Origin: Lactiplantibacillus paraplantarum | Lineage (GTDB): Bacteria > Bacillota > Bacilli > Lactobacillales > Lactobacillaceae | NCBI RefSeq assembly: GCF_003641145.1 | Contig: NZ_CP032744.1 | Coordinates: 2,108,001-2,172,000, forward strand | DNA: 64,000 nt | Direction: 5' to 3' | Shown: positions 1-9,787 of the stretch, one piece after another | How the letters are laid out: each line of letters starts with the position of its first letter | Position numbering within the stretch: the stretch's first letter is position 1 | Program-made: the position numbers and the translations under genes | Notes under the pieces: model-generated | Told to the model about the DNA's origin: nothing | The model's database searches: none | What the model saw: the letters and a program-made list of their open reading frames with translations, nothing else

Positions 1-319
1 CGTTTTGCGCATCGGCAACGATGGTTGACCGTTGCTTCTCGCCACTCTTCTTCGCATCCGCCACGATTTCACTGGCTTCAGCGTGTGAGTGTGACAATGC
101 GTCACGACGTTGATCCGCTAAATCACTAGCTTCTTGCCGCGATTTTTGCGCTGAATCAATATCATTTGCAATTTTGTCTGCCCGATCAGCCATCATTTTC
201 GTGATGGGCTTCCAAGCAACCGCTGAGATCAACGCCATCAAGACGATGAAACTAATCCCAATAAACAACATATCACCAAGGTAGAGACCGGATGCACCGA
301 TAATTAAATGCGAGAGCAT
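1..319 (-). CDS. atpF: F0F1 ATP synthase subunit b (partial, C-terminus cut by window edge)
   Basis: This encodes the N-terminal ~106 residues of the peripheral-stalk b subunit, which ties the F1 head to the membrane sector. A single membrane helix lies at about residues 12-32, ending in the typical AVAWKPI stretch. It is followed by a charged, alanine-rich helix that forms the stator coiled coil. The start is the ATG at 317-319, preceded by AAGGAGG about nine bases upstream. It follows atpE on the same strand in the usual B-E-F order. The rest of the gene continues off the left edge. Confidence 0.96.
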   Translation of the reverse strand, partial: MLSHLIIGASGLYLGDMLFIGISFIVLMALISAVAWKPITKMMADRADKIANDIDSAQKSRQEASDLADQRRDALSHSHAEASEIVADAKKSGEKQRSTIVADAQN

Positions 320-372
320 CTAATGACACCTCCTTCTTTCATTTTCATTAAAATGAACTCGTTGACCAATGA

Positions 373-615
<243 letters not shown>

Positions 616-622
616 CTAGAAA

Positions 623-1336
623 TTATTCCTCGTCGTTAACCTTCTGAGAAATATAAACTGAAGTCAAGGTTACGAACACGAACGCTTGAATGCTCCCGAT
701 AAACACTGAGAAACCTTGCCATAAGAGTTCAATTGGAAATGAGTAAACATAGCTCAACCAACCGTTACTCTTTGCCAAATCAGCAACCTTCGTTAGTAAC
801 ATTTCACCAGCAAAGATGTTCCCGAACAGCCGAAGCCCTAAAGTTAGGAAATCGGTAAATTGTTCAAAGATGTTAATAACCGAGAATACCGCGAAAGGCT
901 GCGTATATTCTTTCAAATAACCGCCCATACCTTTCTTACGAACACCAGCGGCATGCGCAAGTGCCACGGTCATAAACGATAACGTCAAAGTCACAATCGG
1001 ATCGGCGGTTGGACTCTTCAGATACGTGTACTGCCCGACCTGAACATGAATGAACAATCCAAGTTGGTTAGCAATGAAGACGAAGAGGAATAACGTAAAT
1101 GCGTACAAACCGAAGTTAGCCGCTTCATTCCCCTTAATCGAACCTTTGACAATGCCATTCGTGAACTCGATGAGCCACTCCAGCACATTTTGTCCACCCT
1201 TGGGCTTCATAGTTAAATGTCGCGAAAGTAAAAAGACAAACAAGAACACAATCAGACAAGTCACGATTACTGAAATGTCATTCGCGATATTAAACGTCAG
1301 TCCAAGGAATTTGACTGTAGGAACTGGATCACCCAC
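623..1336 (-). CDS. atpB: F0F1 ATP synthase subunit a
   Basis: This 237-residue integral membrane protein forms the proton half-channels next to the c-ring. The essential arginine is visible in GLRLFGN (about residue 170), and hydrophobic segments cover most of the chain. Translation starts at a GTG (1336), preceded by AAGAGGTG. It is the first gene of the visible atp cluster, with a good promoter match 34-62 bp upstream. No atpI gene lies upstream, so the operon probably starts here. Confidence 0.97.
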   Translation of the reverse strand: MGDPVPTVKFLGLTFNIANDISVIVTCLIVFLFVFLLSRHLTMKPKGGQNVLEWLIEFTNGIVKGSIKGNEAANFGLYAFTLFLFVFIANQLGLFIHVQVGQYTYLKSPTADPIVTLTLSFMTVALAHAAGVRKKGMGGYLKEYTQPFAVFSVINIFEQFTDFLTLGLRLFGNIFAGEMLLTKVADLAKSNGWLSYVYSFPIELLWQGFSVFIGSIQAFVFVTLTSVYISQKVNDEE

Positions 1337-1369
1337 TGAATATCACCTCTTTCCTTTAATTTCGGTGCT

Positions 1370-1398
1370 ACGATAACCTTAACCTTTGAGTCAGTCAA
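1370..1398 (-). promoter_or_regulatory. Candidate sigma-A promoter of the atp operon
   Basis: On the minus strand TTGACT (1393-1398) is followed after 17 bp by TATCGT (1370-1375), upstream of the atpB GTG start. The spacing is ideal but the -10 box is imperfect. Confidence 0.5.
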
Positions 1399-1517
1399 CG
1401 TCAATTTTATCGTAACCTGAAATGGTAGATTGGGGTCACCCCTAATCAAAATACAAAGGTAATAATACCACCACCGTCGAAAAAATTCAAAATAATTTCA
1501 ACTTTTCATCAATCAAT

Positions 1518-1568
1518 AAAAATCCAACGATACCAAGCTTTCATTAAGCTTTCAAATCATTGGATTTT
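1518..1568 (-). terminator. Rho-independent terminator after pyrP
   Basis: The arms AAAATCCAACGAT and ATCATTGGATTTT pair with one G-U, around a loop holding two AAGCTT copies. A T-rich run follows on the minus strand. It sits 46 bp past the pyrP stop. Confidence 0.7.
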
Positions 1569-1613
1569 CATCATCTCGACTTTATTTTCATCTTGGTACC
1601 GACATATTATCGG

Positions 1614-2894
1614 CTACTTCTCATTAACCGCCGTCTTTGGCAGTACAAGGTTCATCGCAATTCCTAATACCGTCGCAACTGCTAGACCACTAAATTGAAA
1701 ACTTCCCATTTGTAAGTAAGCATTCCCAATTCCAATTACTAGAATGGCTGATGCAATCATTAAATTGCGCTTTTGGTTAAAATCAACTTTATTATCAATC
1801 AAGATTCGCATCCCACTAGAAGCAATCACCCCGAATAATAGAAAACTAACACCACCAATAACTGGGGACGGAATACTTTCAATCAACGCCGATAGTTTAC
1901 CAACAAAGCTGAAAACAATCGCAAAGAAGGCCGCGCCACCGAGAACATAAATGCTATGGACCCGCGTGATAGCCAGCACGCCAATGTTTTCACCGTAAGA
2001 CGTTACAGGGGGGCCACCAACAAATCCAGCAATAATTGACGCCGTCCCATCACCAGCTAACGTGTGGTTCAAGCCAGGATCTTTGAAGAAATTCCGCTTT
2101 GTCAGCTTATTTAGGACCATAATGTGCCCCATATGCTCCGACATTGTCACAAAAGCAATCGGTGCCATACTTAAGATGGCACCCCAGTAAATTCCAGGAT
2201 GGTAGCTAATAAACGGCAATTGAAAGGCGGGCATTGCAAACCACTGAGCCTTTTCGACTCCTGTAAAGTCAACAATTCCTGCTAACACAGCAATGATATA
2301 GCCACAGACGATTCCCAACAAGATCGGTACCAGGCTCATAAAGCCACGTAAATACATGTTGAAGATCACCGTCAATAACATGGTTGCCATGGCCACACCA
2401 AAGTATTTAATATCATAACTACTCCCATTAATGGTCGCATCTTTGGCCGCCGTACCAGCAAGCGACAACCCAATCACCATAACAATTGGTCCTACAACAA
2501 TGGGTGGTAATGCTTTATCAATCCAATCAGATCCGATCAGCGTGACTAGTAAGCTGACCAGCAAATAAACACAACCGACCGCTACGGTCCCTTGTGCAAT
2601 CGCCGGATACCCCGCCGTCTTCATTAAAGACTGCATCACCACGATGAACGAAAAGCTTGAACCCATGTACGCCGGAATCTTCCCACGTGTAATTAGAATG
2701 TACATTAACGTGCCAACACCAGAACTAAACAGTGCAATTCCGGGATTCAAACCAACTAAGATTGGGACCAATACAGTTGAACCGAACATTGAGAACAGAT
2801 GTTGCACTGACAGGCCTAACCAACTACCCAATTTCGGTCGGTCATGAATATCTAATACGACTTCATCATTATGAAACGCCGCTTTTTTTGCCAT
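1614..2894 (-). CDS. pyrP: Uracil permease, NCS2 family
   Basis: This 426-residue transporter takes up uracil by proton symport. It has about 12-14 hydrophobic helices; the family signature region appears as TSYGENIGVLAITRVHS. I chose the ATG at 2894 (MAKKAAFH) because it has AAGGGGTG just upstream. The frame also stays open upstream, but that stretch is the RNA attenuator, not protein. Regulation by PyrR and uridine nucleotides is expected from the leader. The neighbouring upp gene converts the imported uracil to UMP, so the two form a salvage pair. Confidence 0.93.
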   Translation of the reverse strand: MAKKAAFHNDEVVLDIHDRPKLGSWLGLSVQHLFSMFGSTVLVPILVGLNPGIALFSSGVGTLMYILITRGKIPAYMGSSFSFIVVMQSLMKTAGYPAIAQGTVAVGCVYLLVSLLVTLIGSDWIDKALPPIVVGPIVMVIGLSLAGTAAKDATINGSSYDIKYFGVAMATMLLTVIFNMYLRGFMSLVPILLGIVCGYIIAVLAGIVDFTGVEKAQWFAMPAFQLPFISYHPGIYWGAILSMAPIAFVTMSEHMGHIMVLNKLTKRNFFKDPGLNHTLAGDGTASIIAGFVGGPPVTSYGENIGVLAITRVHSIYVLGGAAFFAIVFSFVGKLSALIESIPSPVIGGVSFLLFGVIASSGMRILIDNKVDFNQKRNLMIASAILVIGIGNAYLQMGSFQFSGLAVATVLGIAMNLVLPKTAVNEK

Positions 2895-2920
2895 AACGCA
2901 CCCCTTTTTACTAATGATTG

Positions 2921-3045
2921 CAAAACAAAAGACAGCCCACCACTCAAAGCGGCTAGGCTGTCCGAAATTACGCACGACTCCCTTAAAAAGCGTCCGTCCG
3001 TTCATCCTTTTCAGCCTCTCTGAGCTAAATTAAAGGAACTGTTTA
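2921..3045 (-). promoter_or_regulatory. PyrR-binding leader and attenuator of pyrP
   Basis: The minus-strand leader contains the conserved PyrR-recognised anti-antiterminator core (a CAGAGAGGCTGAAAAGG-like stretch at about 3004-3022). It is followed by a terminator hairpin GGACAGCC...GGCTGTC (2931-2962) with a TTTTGTTTT tail. This is the classic arrangement in Gram-positive pyr genes: PyrR bound with UMP stabilises the upstream loop, which lets the terminator form. The whole leader lies between the promoter at 3055-3083 and the pyrP start. Confidence 0.88.
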
Positions 3046-3054
3046 ATTGCAATC

Positions 3055-3083
3055 AGTCTACTCGTCTCAAGATTAATTGTCAA
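3055..3083 (-). promoter_or_regulatory. Promoter of the pyrP leader transcript
   Basis: A perfect TTGACA (-35, 3078-3083) and TAGACT (-10, 3055-3060) are separated by 17 bp on the minus strand. They are placed to start RNA just ahead of the PyrR loop. Between 3084 and 3313 I see no gene. Confidence 0.8.
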
Positions 3084-3313
3084 CTTAATCTTTGAACACA
3101 CTTGATTCGTAAATCGTCACAGTAAAAAAACAACATAACATTTGTTACCAATTCTCTTCAAAAATGATAATGTTTGCTTATCTGACAGTCACCACGAACC
3201 GGCAACACGCCTCATTATTAACTACAAAATAGTCTCTGAACTCACTCAAGCACAGACGGTTAACGTCAATAACTACCTATAATATAGAAAGAATTGGCAA
3301 TAATTATCGCAAT

Positions 3314-3359
3314 TAAAAAGGCAGCCCCCCAAGCATGGCCTGGCGGTGCTACCTTTTTT
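3314..3359 (-). terminator. Terminator after upp
   Basis: The stem GGTAGC...GCTGCC, extended by a GC-rich part, carries an A run on one side and a T run on the other. It begins 7 bp past the upp stop. Both strands have a T tract, so it may act in both directions. Confidence 0.8.
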
Positions 3360-3365
3360 CACAAC

Positions 3366-3995
3366 TTACTTCGTACCAAATAACCGGTCGCCAGCATCGC
3401 CCAACCCAGGGACAATGTAGCCATCTTCGTTCAAATGGTCGTCGAGTGCTGCCGTATAAACGTCAATGTCTGGATGCGCTTCTCGAAGTGCTTTAACACC
3501 CTCAGGAGCCGCCACTAAACACATGAACTTAATATTACTTGCGCCACGCTTTTTCAACATATCCATTGCCATGATGGCTGAACCACCAGTGGCTAACATT
3601 GGATCAACGACAAACAATTGCCGTTGCGAAATATCAGTTGGCAACTTCACGAAATATTCGACCGGTTTCAAGGTCTTTTCATCCCGATACATCCCAACGT
3701 GCCCAACTTTCGCTGCCGGAATCATGTTCAAGAATCCGTCAACCATTCCTAAGCCAGCCCGTAAGATTGGCACAATGGCAACTTTCTTACCAGCCAACGT
3801 CTTTTGCGTCGACTTAGCAATCGGTGTTTCAATCTCAATGTCTTTCAACGGCATATCACGTGATACTTCGTACGCCATCAACGTTGAAATCTCATTAACC
3901 ATTTCCCGGAAGACCTTCGTACCACAGTTCTTTTCCCGAATGATCGTCAATTTATGTTGAATGAGCGGATGATCCAAAACCTCAAACTTACCCAT
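3366..3995 (-). CDS. upp: Uracil phosphoribosyltransferase
   Basis: This enzyme makes UMP from uracil and PRPP in the cytoplasm, the salvage step after PyrP. The 209-residue chain begins [16 protein letters not shown], matching the usual family start. An in-frame GTG four codons earlier (4007) sits almost on top of the AAGGAG sequence and is unlikely to be used. The PRPP-binding loop is [12 protein letters not shown]. It lies 67 bp downstream of glyA on the same strand and is probably co-transcribed with it. Confidence 0.96.
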   Translation of the reverse strand: MGKFEVLDHPLIQHKLTIIREKNCGTKVFREMVNEISTLMAYEVSRDMPLKDIEIETPIAKSTQKTLAGKKVAIVPILRAGLGMVDGFLNMIPAAKVGHVGMYRDEKTLKPVEYFVKLPTDISQRQLFVVDPMLATGGSAIMAMDMLKKRGASNIKFMCLVAAPEGVKALREAHPDIDVYTAALDDHLNEDGYIVPGLGDAGDRLFGTK

Positions 3996-4074
3996 GTTGC
4001 TACGCACACTCCTTAGTAATTTCTTTCTATTGTAGCTAATTTAGAGAGAAAAAACCAGACCTGATATAAATTAC

Positions 4075-5313
4075 TTAATCAACATCGATCGGGTGCTTAG
4101 CCGTTAAGGCCATTGCTTGTTGTTTGACATCATCTAAGTTTGCTTGATCTGTCGGTGCTTGTAACGCTTGCAGAATCAATTCAGCTACCTTAGTTGCATC
4201 AGCTTCATCAAACCCACGAGTTGTAATGGCCGGCGTTCCTAATCGAATACCAGAAGTCTTAAAGGCACCGAGCGTCTCATTAGGAATTGCTTCTTTATTC
4301 ACCGTAATATAAACCGTATCTAACAGATCTTGTACTTGACGTCCGTTCAAACCGGACTTAGTGACATCAATCGTCATTAAATGATTATCAGTCCCGCCAG
4401 AAATGACCCGAACCAAATCAGAATCGTTAAAGACTTTGGCCATAGCCTTGGCATTATCAATAATCTGCTGGGCATAAACTTTAAATTCAGGCTGTAAATC
4501 TTCGCCCAAAGCAATCGCTTTACCTGCAATCACATGATCCAATGGGCCGCCCTGATTACCAGGGAAAACGGCTGAATTGATCTTCTTACCATACTTTTCT
4601 TTTGCTAAAATCATGCCACCGCGGGGACCGCGTAGCGTTTTATGCGTAGTGGTTGTGACCACGTCAGCATACGGCACCGGGTTAGGATGCAAACCAGCTG
4701 CCACTAAGCCGGCAATATGAGCCATGTCAACCATCAGCAGCGCACCAACTTGATCGGCAATCTCACGAAACTTCTTAAAATCAATCAGACGACTATAAGC
4801 AGACGCACCAGCGACGATTAACTTTGGTTGAAATTCTTGTGCTTGGGTAAGAATCGCATCATAGTCAAGCTCTTCGGTCTCGGGATTAAGCCCATAACCT
4901 TGAAAATCGTAAAGTTTGCCGGAAAAGTTCACACTGGACCCGTGTGTTAAATGGCCCCCCGCGTCTAGTGACATTCCCATCACGCGATCACCAGGTTGAA
5001 TCAGTGCCATATAGGCGGCTGCATTGGCCTGTGAGCCAGAATGTGGCTGTACGTTGGCGTATTCTGCACCAAATAATTTCTTAGCCCGTTCAATCGCTAA
5101 GGTTTCCACTTGATCCACATATTCGTTACCACCATAAAACCGGTGGCCCGGATAACCTTCAGAGTATTTATTTGTCAGCACACTCCCCTGTGCCGCCCGG
5201 ACACCCTTCGAAACGATATTTTCAGAAGCAATCAACTCAATATTGTGTTGTTGCCGTGCCTGTTCCTTACTAATCGCAGCCCATACTTCTGGATCTTGTT
5301 CTTGGTAATTCAT
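4075..5313 (-). CDS. glyA: Serine hydroxymethyltransferase
   Basis: This PLP enzyme interconverts serine and glycine while charging tetrahydrofolate with a one-carbon unit for purine and thymidylate synthesis. The 412 residues match the family length. The PLP lysine lies in [14 protein letters not shown] (about residue 225). Other family landmarks include MDMAHIAGL and PGNQGGPL. An AGGAGA sequence precedes the ATG. It lies between ywlC and upp, the usual order in Firmicutes. Confidence 0.97.
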   Translation of the reverse strand: MNYQEQDPEVWAAISKEQARQQHNIELIASENIVSKGVRAAQGSVLTNKYSEGYPGHRFYGGNEYVDQVETLAIERAKKLFGAEYANVQPHSGSQANAAAYMALIQPGDRVMGMSLDAGGHLTHGSSVNFSGKLYDFQGYGLNPETEELDYDAILTQAQEFQPKLIVAGASAYSRLIDFKKFREIADQVGALLMVDMAHIAGLVAAGLHPNPVPYADVVTTTTHKTLRGPRGGMILAKEKYGKKINSAVFPGNQGGPLDHVIAGKAIALGEDLQPEFKVYAQQIIDNAKAMAKVFNDSDLVRVISGGTDNHLMTIDVTKSGLNGRQVQDLLDTVYITVNKEAIPNETLGAFKTSGIRLGTPAITTRGFDEADATKVAELILQALQAPTDQANLDDVKQQAMALTAKHPIDVD

Positions 5314-5347
5314 GAATAAATCTCCTCCATTTCACAAGTGACAACTT

Positions 5348-5376
5348 TCGGGTTTTCCCGACTTGCAATCATTATA
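5348..5376 (-). promoter_or_regulatory. Candidate -10 box and short leader hairpin of glyA
   Basis: TATAAT (5371-5376, minus strand) is followed by a small hairpin TCGGG-AAAA-CCCGA (5348-5361) before the glyA ribosome binding site. No convincing -35 box was found, so read-through from ywlC may also drive glyA. Confidence 0.4.
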
Positions 5377-6391
5377 CACTAAAATGTGTTTGTCCGGCAG
5401 ATTTATTTAATCGGTTCATATAGGCAAGCCCTAATCCTTTATTTTCAAAGGCTTGACACAAAATATCCTTAATTTTCGTTTCAGTATCAAAGTGCCGCAA
5501 GCCAGCGAACAGCTTTCGACTAGCCGACTGAATATCATCTCCAAGCGAGAATTGTTCGCAATTAGCTGGAATTAGATTGTTAGTTAATATACCATCAGTT
5601 GCCATAACACCCATTGGAATCTCCTGTTGAGCGGCCCACGCTAATGCTTGTGGCCAATCTTCCGAGCGATCAACGATATAAACTTGGGCGTTAGGCGCAT
5701 AGTGTTTGTATTTCATTCCAGGAGCCTTAGGCACTTCCGTAGCGCCCACATGGTGTAATTCAGTTTGAACCGGCATGCCAATCACCTGCTCAATCGCTTC
5801 CGGTGTTACGGCACCGGGCCGCAGAATTGCCGGTTGATCGGTCGAAAGATCCAATACCGTGGATTCAACCCCAACCTTCGTCGGACCATCATCCAGAATA
5901 CCAGCAATTTTACCGTGCAGGTCGTGCAACACGTGTTGTGCCGTCGTTGGACTCGGCTTACCAGATGTATTGGCAGACGGTCCTACGATCGGCGTTTCGG
6001 CCGCACGAATCAAAGCTAGGGTCGCATCATTATCAGGATTACGAAAAGCAGCGGTCGCTAGCCCACCCGTAACTTCTGGTGCCAATGCATCTGGCTGCAA
6101 TTTAAAAATCATCGTCAACGGTCCCGGCCAAAAGGCTTTAATTAGTTTCTTGGCTGCTTCCGACAACGGCTGAGCAAACCGTTCGACTGTCTCCACATCA
6201 GCAACGTGCACGATCAAGGGATTATCACTCGGGCGGCCCTTAGCCAAGTACACTTGCTTGACGGCATCCACATTCGTTGCATCGGCCCCCAACCCATAGA
6301 CCGTTTCCGTTGGGAATGCCACTAACTGCCCTGCCGTCAATAATGCGGCAGCGGCCGGAATCTCATCCGGCGTATATACTTTCGTTTCCAT
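5372..6391 (-). CDS. ywlC: Threonylcarbamoyl-AMP synthase (Sua5/YwlC type)
   Basis: This makes threonylcarbamoyl-AMP from threonine, bicarbonate and ATP, the first step of t6A37 modification in ANN-decoding tRNAs. The N-terminal ~200 residues are a YrdC-type domain, with PTETVYGLG near residue 28 and the nucleotide-site segments KGRPSDNPLIVH and VGPSANTSGKPSPT. A second Sua5 domain fills the C-terminal ~120 residues, so this is the longer two-domain form (339 residues). It lies upstream of glyA with 58 bp between them. Confidence 0.92.
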   Translation of the reverse strand: METKVYTPDEIPAAAALLTAGQLVAFPTETVYGLGADATNVDAVKQVYLAKGRPSDNPLIVHVADVETVERFAQPLSEAAKKLIKAFWPGPLTMIFKLQPDALAPEVTGGLATAAFRNPDNDATLALIRAAETPIVGPSANTSGKPSPTTAQHVLHDLHGKIAGILDDGPTKVGVESTVLDLSTDQPAILRPGAVTPEAIEQVIGMPVQTELHHVGATEVPKAPGMKYKHYAPNAQVYIVDRSEDWPQALAWAAQQEIPMGVMATDGILTNNLIPANCEQFSLGDDIQSASRKLFAGLRHFDTETKIKDILCQAFENKGLGLAYMNRLNKSAGQTHFSV

Positions 6392-6509
6392 AATTCGTTA
6401 AAACCTCTACTTTATTATTAATCCATTGTTATAATCAAATAATCTTCCTTATTATTACAATCAAATAGCCTTCGTTATTATTTACATTTTGGACTAGTCA
6501 ACCCATCAC

Positions 6510-6943
6510 GAATTCTGATTAATCGAAGTGCCAGTATCAAGATATTCAATAACTAATTGTGCCAAGATCGGTGGTCGTTCATCAGCCATTCGAGCGGCTT
6601 ACCGAAACGTGCTCTGTGCCACTGAAGCCTGTGCTTGCTACGCCACTGAATCAATACCCAGACCGCATTCATTCGGTGGCTAGGCTCAACCCACTGCCCT
6701 TCACACTATTGAGACTGGAGGGGCTGGGTGACAATGCTCAGTAGCCAAATTATTCTTAGCTGGAAGCGGGTTACTTCCGGCTTAGAATAAGACTCGCATT
6801 TGAGATGACGCGGGTTATGCGTGAGCTCAAATCGACGTCGGCTGCGTTCCAGCAATTGGCACCCAGCCCCGGAGGTCGGAATAGGACGCGCATCGGCTGA
6901 CGAACAGGAACCAGACTTAATCGGCACACTTTAATCAGAATTC
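6510..6943. other. Highly structured non-coding element between ywlC and prmC
   Basis: The 600-bp gap between prmC and ywlC has no credible gene but strong internal pairing. The ends carry imperfect inverted repeats (6510-6532 and 6923-6943, sharing GAATTCTGATTAA). Inside, GGGGCTGGGTG (6720-6730) is the exact complement of 6860-6870 and encloses two hairpins, 6750-6790 (17-bp arms) and 6798-6832. Both display the same GGGTTA/TAACCC loop. The repeat GCCACTGAA occurs twice (about 6619 and 6642). It may be a structured RNA or a miniature inverted-repeat element; the sequence alone does not decide. Confidence 0.55.
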
Positions 6944-6993
6944 ATCCCAAATAACACTAACACCAAAGACATCGATATTAATGCAACACCCAA

Positions 6994-7860
6994 CTATCGC
7001 TGATTTGCCGCCATATCGACGCGAAGCATTCGGTCATGGCCAGCCATATCTTGTCGCAGCGTCACCGTTGCGTCAGGTAATGTCTGCGTAAATAGCTGTT
7101 GTAGGGCCGCCCCCTGATGATAGCCAAACTCCAAGTATAAGCGACCGGTTGGGACCAAATAATCGGCAACCGTCGCGGCTAACCGTTCATAAAGCGCCAG
7201 CCCCTCATGAGCAGCAAATAGTGCCGTCTGTGGCTCATAGTCTAAAACACTCGCATCCATGACATCTTTTTCACTCGTTGCAATGTACGGCGGATTGCTC
7301 ACAATAACATCAAATGATTGCTGAGACACATCAACTAGTAAATCACTGTGAACCAATGAAACATCTAGCCGTAAGTGGTCCGCATTCGTTTGGGCTACCC
7401 GTAGTGCCGCTGTTGAAATATCGCTAGCCGTAATCTCCCACGCCGGGCGCTCATGTTTCAAGGCCAAGGCAATTGCCCCCGACCCGGTACCAACATCTAA
7501 GAGGCGCACCGGTGCCGTCTCAGGAATATCGGTTAAAATCCAGTCTACCAATTCTTCGGTTTCAACTCTAGGAATTAGCACTGCCGGATCAACTTGCAAT
7601 TCCAGGCCATAAAACGGCGCGTGGCCTAGCACATACTGAACCGGCTCACCAGCTACCACCCGGTCAATTCCCTGCTGATAGGCCTGCCAGATGTTCGTTG
7701 GTAAAGAATCACGGTAATGAATTAATAATTGGGTCTGATCCAGACGACTCAATCCTAACAACAAAAAACGAGCACTGTCCGTGGGCAATTGGGCCGTCTT
7801 TAGACAAAAAGAAGCCCACTGCTGGGCTTCAAAGTAAGTAGGCTGATCAGGCTTAATCAT
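6994..7860 (-). CDS. prmC: Release factor glutamine N5-methyltransferase
   Basis: This enzyme methylates the glutamine of the GGQ motif in release factors using S-adenosylmethionine. A helical N-terminal domain (about 1-85) precedes a Rossmann methyltransferase fold with [13 protein letters not shown]. The catalytic NPPY motif appears in [10 protein letters not shown]. The 288-residue length is typical. It overlaps the end of prfA, its substrate gene, by 8 bp, so the two are translationally coupled. Confidence 0.95.
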   Translation of the reverse strand: MIKPDQPTYFEAQQWASFCLKTAQLPTDSARFLLLGLSRLDQTQLLIHYRDSLPTNIWQAYQQGIDRVVAGEPVQYVLGHAPFYGLELQVDPAVLIPRVETEELVDWILTDIPETAPVRLLDVGTGSGAIALALKHERPAWEITASDISTAALRVAQTNADHLRLDVSLVHSDLLVDVSQQSFDVIVSNPPYIATSEKDVMDASVLDYEPQTALFAAHEGLALYERLAATVADYLVPTGRLYLEFGYHQGAALQQLFTQTLPDATVTLRQDMAGHDRMLRVDMAANQR

Positions 7861-8935
7861 TAGTTAAACGCTCCATCTTTTCGGCTTGGTCAGCTAGAAC
7901 GAGGGCATCAATAACTTCGTCCAGTTCACCGTTCATGACCCGGTCAAGTTTATTGAGTGTTAACCCAATCCGGTGATCCGTGACGCGGTTTTGTGGAAAA
8001 TTGTAAGTCCGAATACGTTCGGAACGATCACCCGTCCCAACGGCCGATTTACGTTCAGCATCATATTCGTTTTGTTCCCGTGATTGATAATAATCGTAAA
8101 CGCGTGCCCGCAAGATTTCCATTGCTTTAGCCCGGTTTTGTTGTTGGGACCGCTGATCCTGCATTGAAACTACGATTCCAGTTGGTAAATGGGTCATCCG
8201 CACCGCCGAAGACGTCTTATTGATATGCTGACCACCAGCACCAGATGACCGGAAGACATCCGTTCGAATATCCTTTTGGTCAATATCAATATCAACATCT
8301 TGTGCTTCTGGCATCACCCCGACCGTTGCTGTTGAAGTGTGCACCCGGCCAGCTGATTCAGTCACTGGCACCCGTTGTACCCGGTGAGCACCACTCTCAT
8401 ACTTCAACTTTGAATAAACCTTATCACCAGAAATAATTAACACAATTTCTTTAAAACCGCCGACTTCAGTTTCATTACGGTCAGCGACTTCTACCTGCCA
8501 CCCTTGCCGCTCTGCGTACTTCGAGTACATGTTGAAGAGGTCAGCTGCAAACAAGCTGGCTTCATCACCACCAGCGGCACCGTGAATTTCCATGATGATA
8601 TTCTTATCATCGTTAGGATCTTTAGGCAACATCAGTAACGTGATTTCATGTTCCAACTGATCTTTTTCTGCGTTGAGGTTCTTTAAATCATCTTTGACCA
8701 TCGCATTCATTTCATCGTCAAGCTTTTCACGAAGCAACTCATCATTTTCTTCAATCTGACTCGTAACTTCCTTATAGTGATTATACTTTTCAACGGTCTC
8801 ACGAATATTACCCATTTCTTTAGATAACTTCATGAATCGTTGTGAATCTGAAATGACTTCCGGATCACTTAACAATTCACCGAGTTCTTCATACCGATCA
8901 GCAACGGCTTGTAACTTATCAAAAAACTTATCCAT
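7853..8935 (-). CDS. prfA: Peptide chain release factor 1
   Basis: This factor reads UAA and UAG stop codons on the ribosome. The 360-residue chain has the peptidyl-hydrolysis motif in [10 protein letters not shown] (about residue 235). An N-terminal coiled-coil region is followed by the recognition domain. The PrmC target glutamine is present. It lies 13 bp downstream of tdk and overlaps prmC. Confidence 0.97.
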   Translation of the reverse strand: MDKFFDKLQAVADRYEELGELLSDPEVISDSQRFMKLSKEMGNIRETVEKYNHYKEVTSQIEENDELLREKLDDEMNAMVKDDLKNLNAEKDQLEHEITLLMLPKDPNDDKNIIMEIHGAAGGDEASLFAADLFNMYSKYAERQGWQVEVADRNETEVGGFKEIVLIISGDKVYSKLKYESGAHRVQRVPVTESAGRVHTSTATVGVMPEAQDVDIDIDQKDIRTDVFRSSGAGGQHINKTSSAVRMTHLPTGIVVSMQDQRSQQQNRAKAMEILRARVYDYYQSREQNEYDAERKSAVGTGDRSERIRTYNFPQNRVTDHRIGLTLNKLDRVMNGELDEVIDALVLADQAEKMERLTND

Positions 8936-8948
8936 TCTCAGTTAATCC

Positions 8949-9536
8949 TCACTTTGTTAATTTCGGCGGGTAAAAATAATGATGACGACAAACTGGGTAG
9001 TACGCCTCATTACCCCCGATTTGAACTTGTTCGCCTTCATAGACTGGCTGACCATCGTGGAACCGTAAATTCATAATTGCCTTTTTACGACAAAACCAGC
9101 AGATCGTCTTCATTTCTTCAATCTTATCAGCATATAATAGCAGGTACTTGCTGCCTTCAAACAACTCGTTGCGAAAATCGTTTTTCAAGCCAAACGTCAT
9201 GACTGGAATCTTCAACTTATCCACAACATTGGCTAACTCTAAGACATGATGTTTCTTCAAAAACTGGGCTTCGTCAATTAAAACGCAGGCCGCGTCTGGA
9301 TTAGTCTGACTAACGACATCGAAAACATTCGTATCGTCAAAAACTGGTGTTGCTTCGCGTTTCAGGCCAATTCGGCTTGCAACGTAGCCCACGCCATCAC
9401 GATTATCTAAGCCACTCGTTAGGATGATGACCGACTTATCTTGTTCCTCATAATTATGGGCAACTTTCAAAATTTCAATGGTTTTACCACTGTTCATCGC
9501 GCCATACCGAAAAAATAACTGTGCCAAGCGACTCAT
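8949..9536 (-). CDS. tdk: Thymidine kinase
   Basis: This phosphorylates thymidine with ATP for DNA precursor salvage. The P-loop is [11 protein letters not shown] near the N-terminus, and the conserved DEAQF is present (about residue 91). A zinc-binding lasso is visible as CWFC followed by C-R-H-H near the C-terminus. The length of 195 residues fits the type II family. It is the first gene of the minus-strand tdk-prfA-prmC group, and the 250-bp gap upstream separates it from divergent murT. Confidence 0.96.
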   Translation of the reverse strand: MSRLAQLFFRYGAMNSGKTIEILKVAHNYEEQDKSVIILTSGLDNRDGVGYVASRIGLKREATPVFDDTNVFDVVSQTNPDAACVLIDEAQFLKKHHVLELANVVDKLKIPVMTFGLKNDFRNELFEGSKYLLLYADKIEEMKTICWFCRKKAIMNLRFHDGQPVYEGEQVQIGGNEAYYPVCRHHYFYPPKLTK

Positions 9537-9787
9537 TCCCCTTTTTTACACATTTCTAGTCAATTATAGCGGATTTGGCCGTGAATTTCAGCATTCTGTC
9601 ATTAAAACTAATTAACGAATTGATAATATGCAGTTAAATGGCGGGAGTATCACTTTTCTTTTAAGGACGTTCAGTATAAAATACTTGAGAGTAGGACATT
9701 TTGTCCGGTGATTATGATTTTAATACCCAGTTGTCACTTTTGTTAATGATATCCGGGTAAATCAAGAATTAGGGGTACCGATAACTT

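Noticed and set aside
2895..3005. 37-codon N-terminal extension of the uracil permease
   Set aside because: The stretch is the PyrR loop and attenuator; the downstream ATG has the ribosome binding site and the family-like start.
6706..6927. Open frames on both strands within the ywlC-prmC gap
   Set aside because: They run through the long stems of the structured element and show no protein-like composition or start signal.
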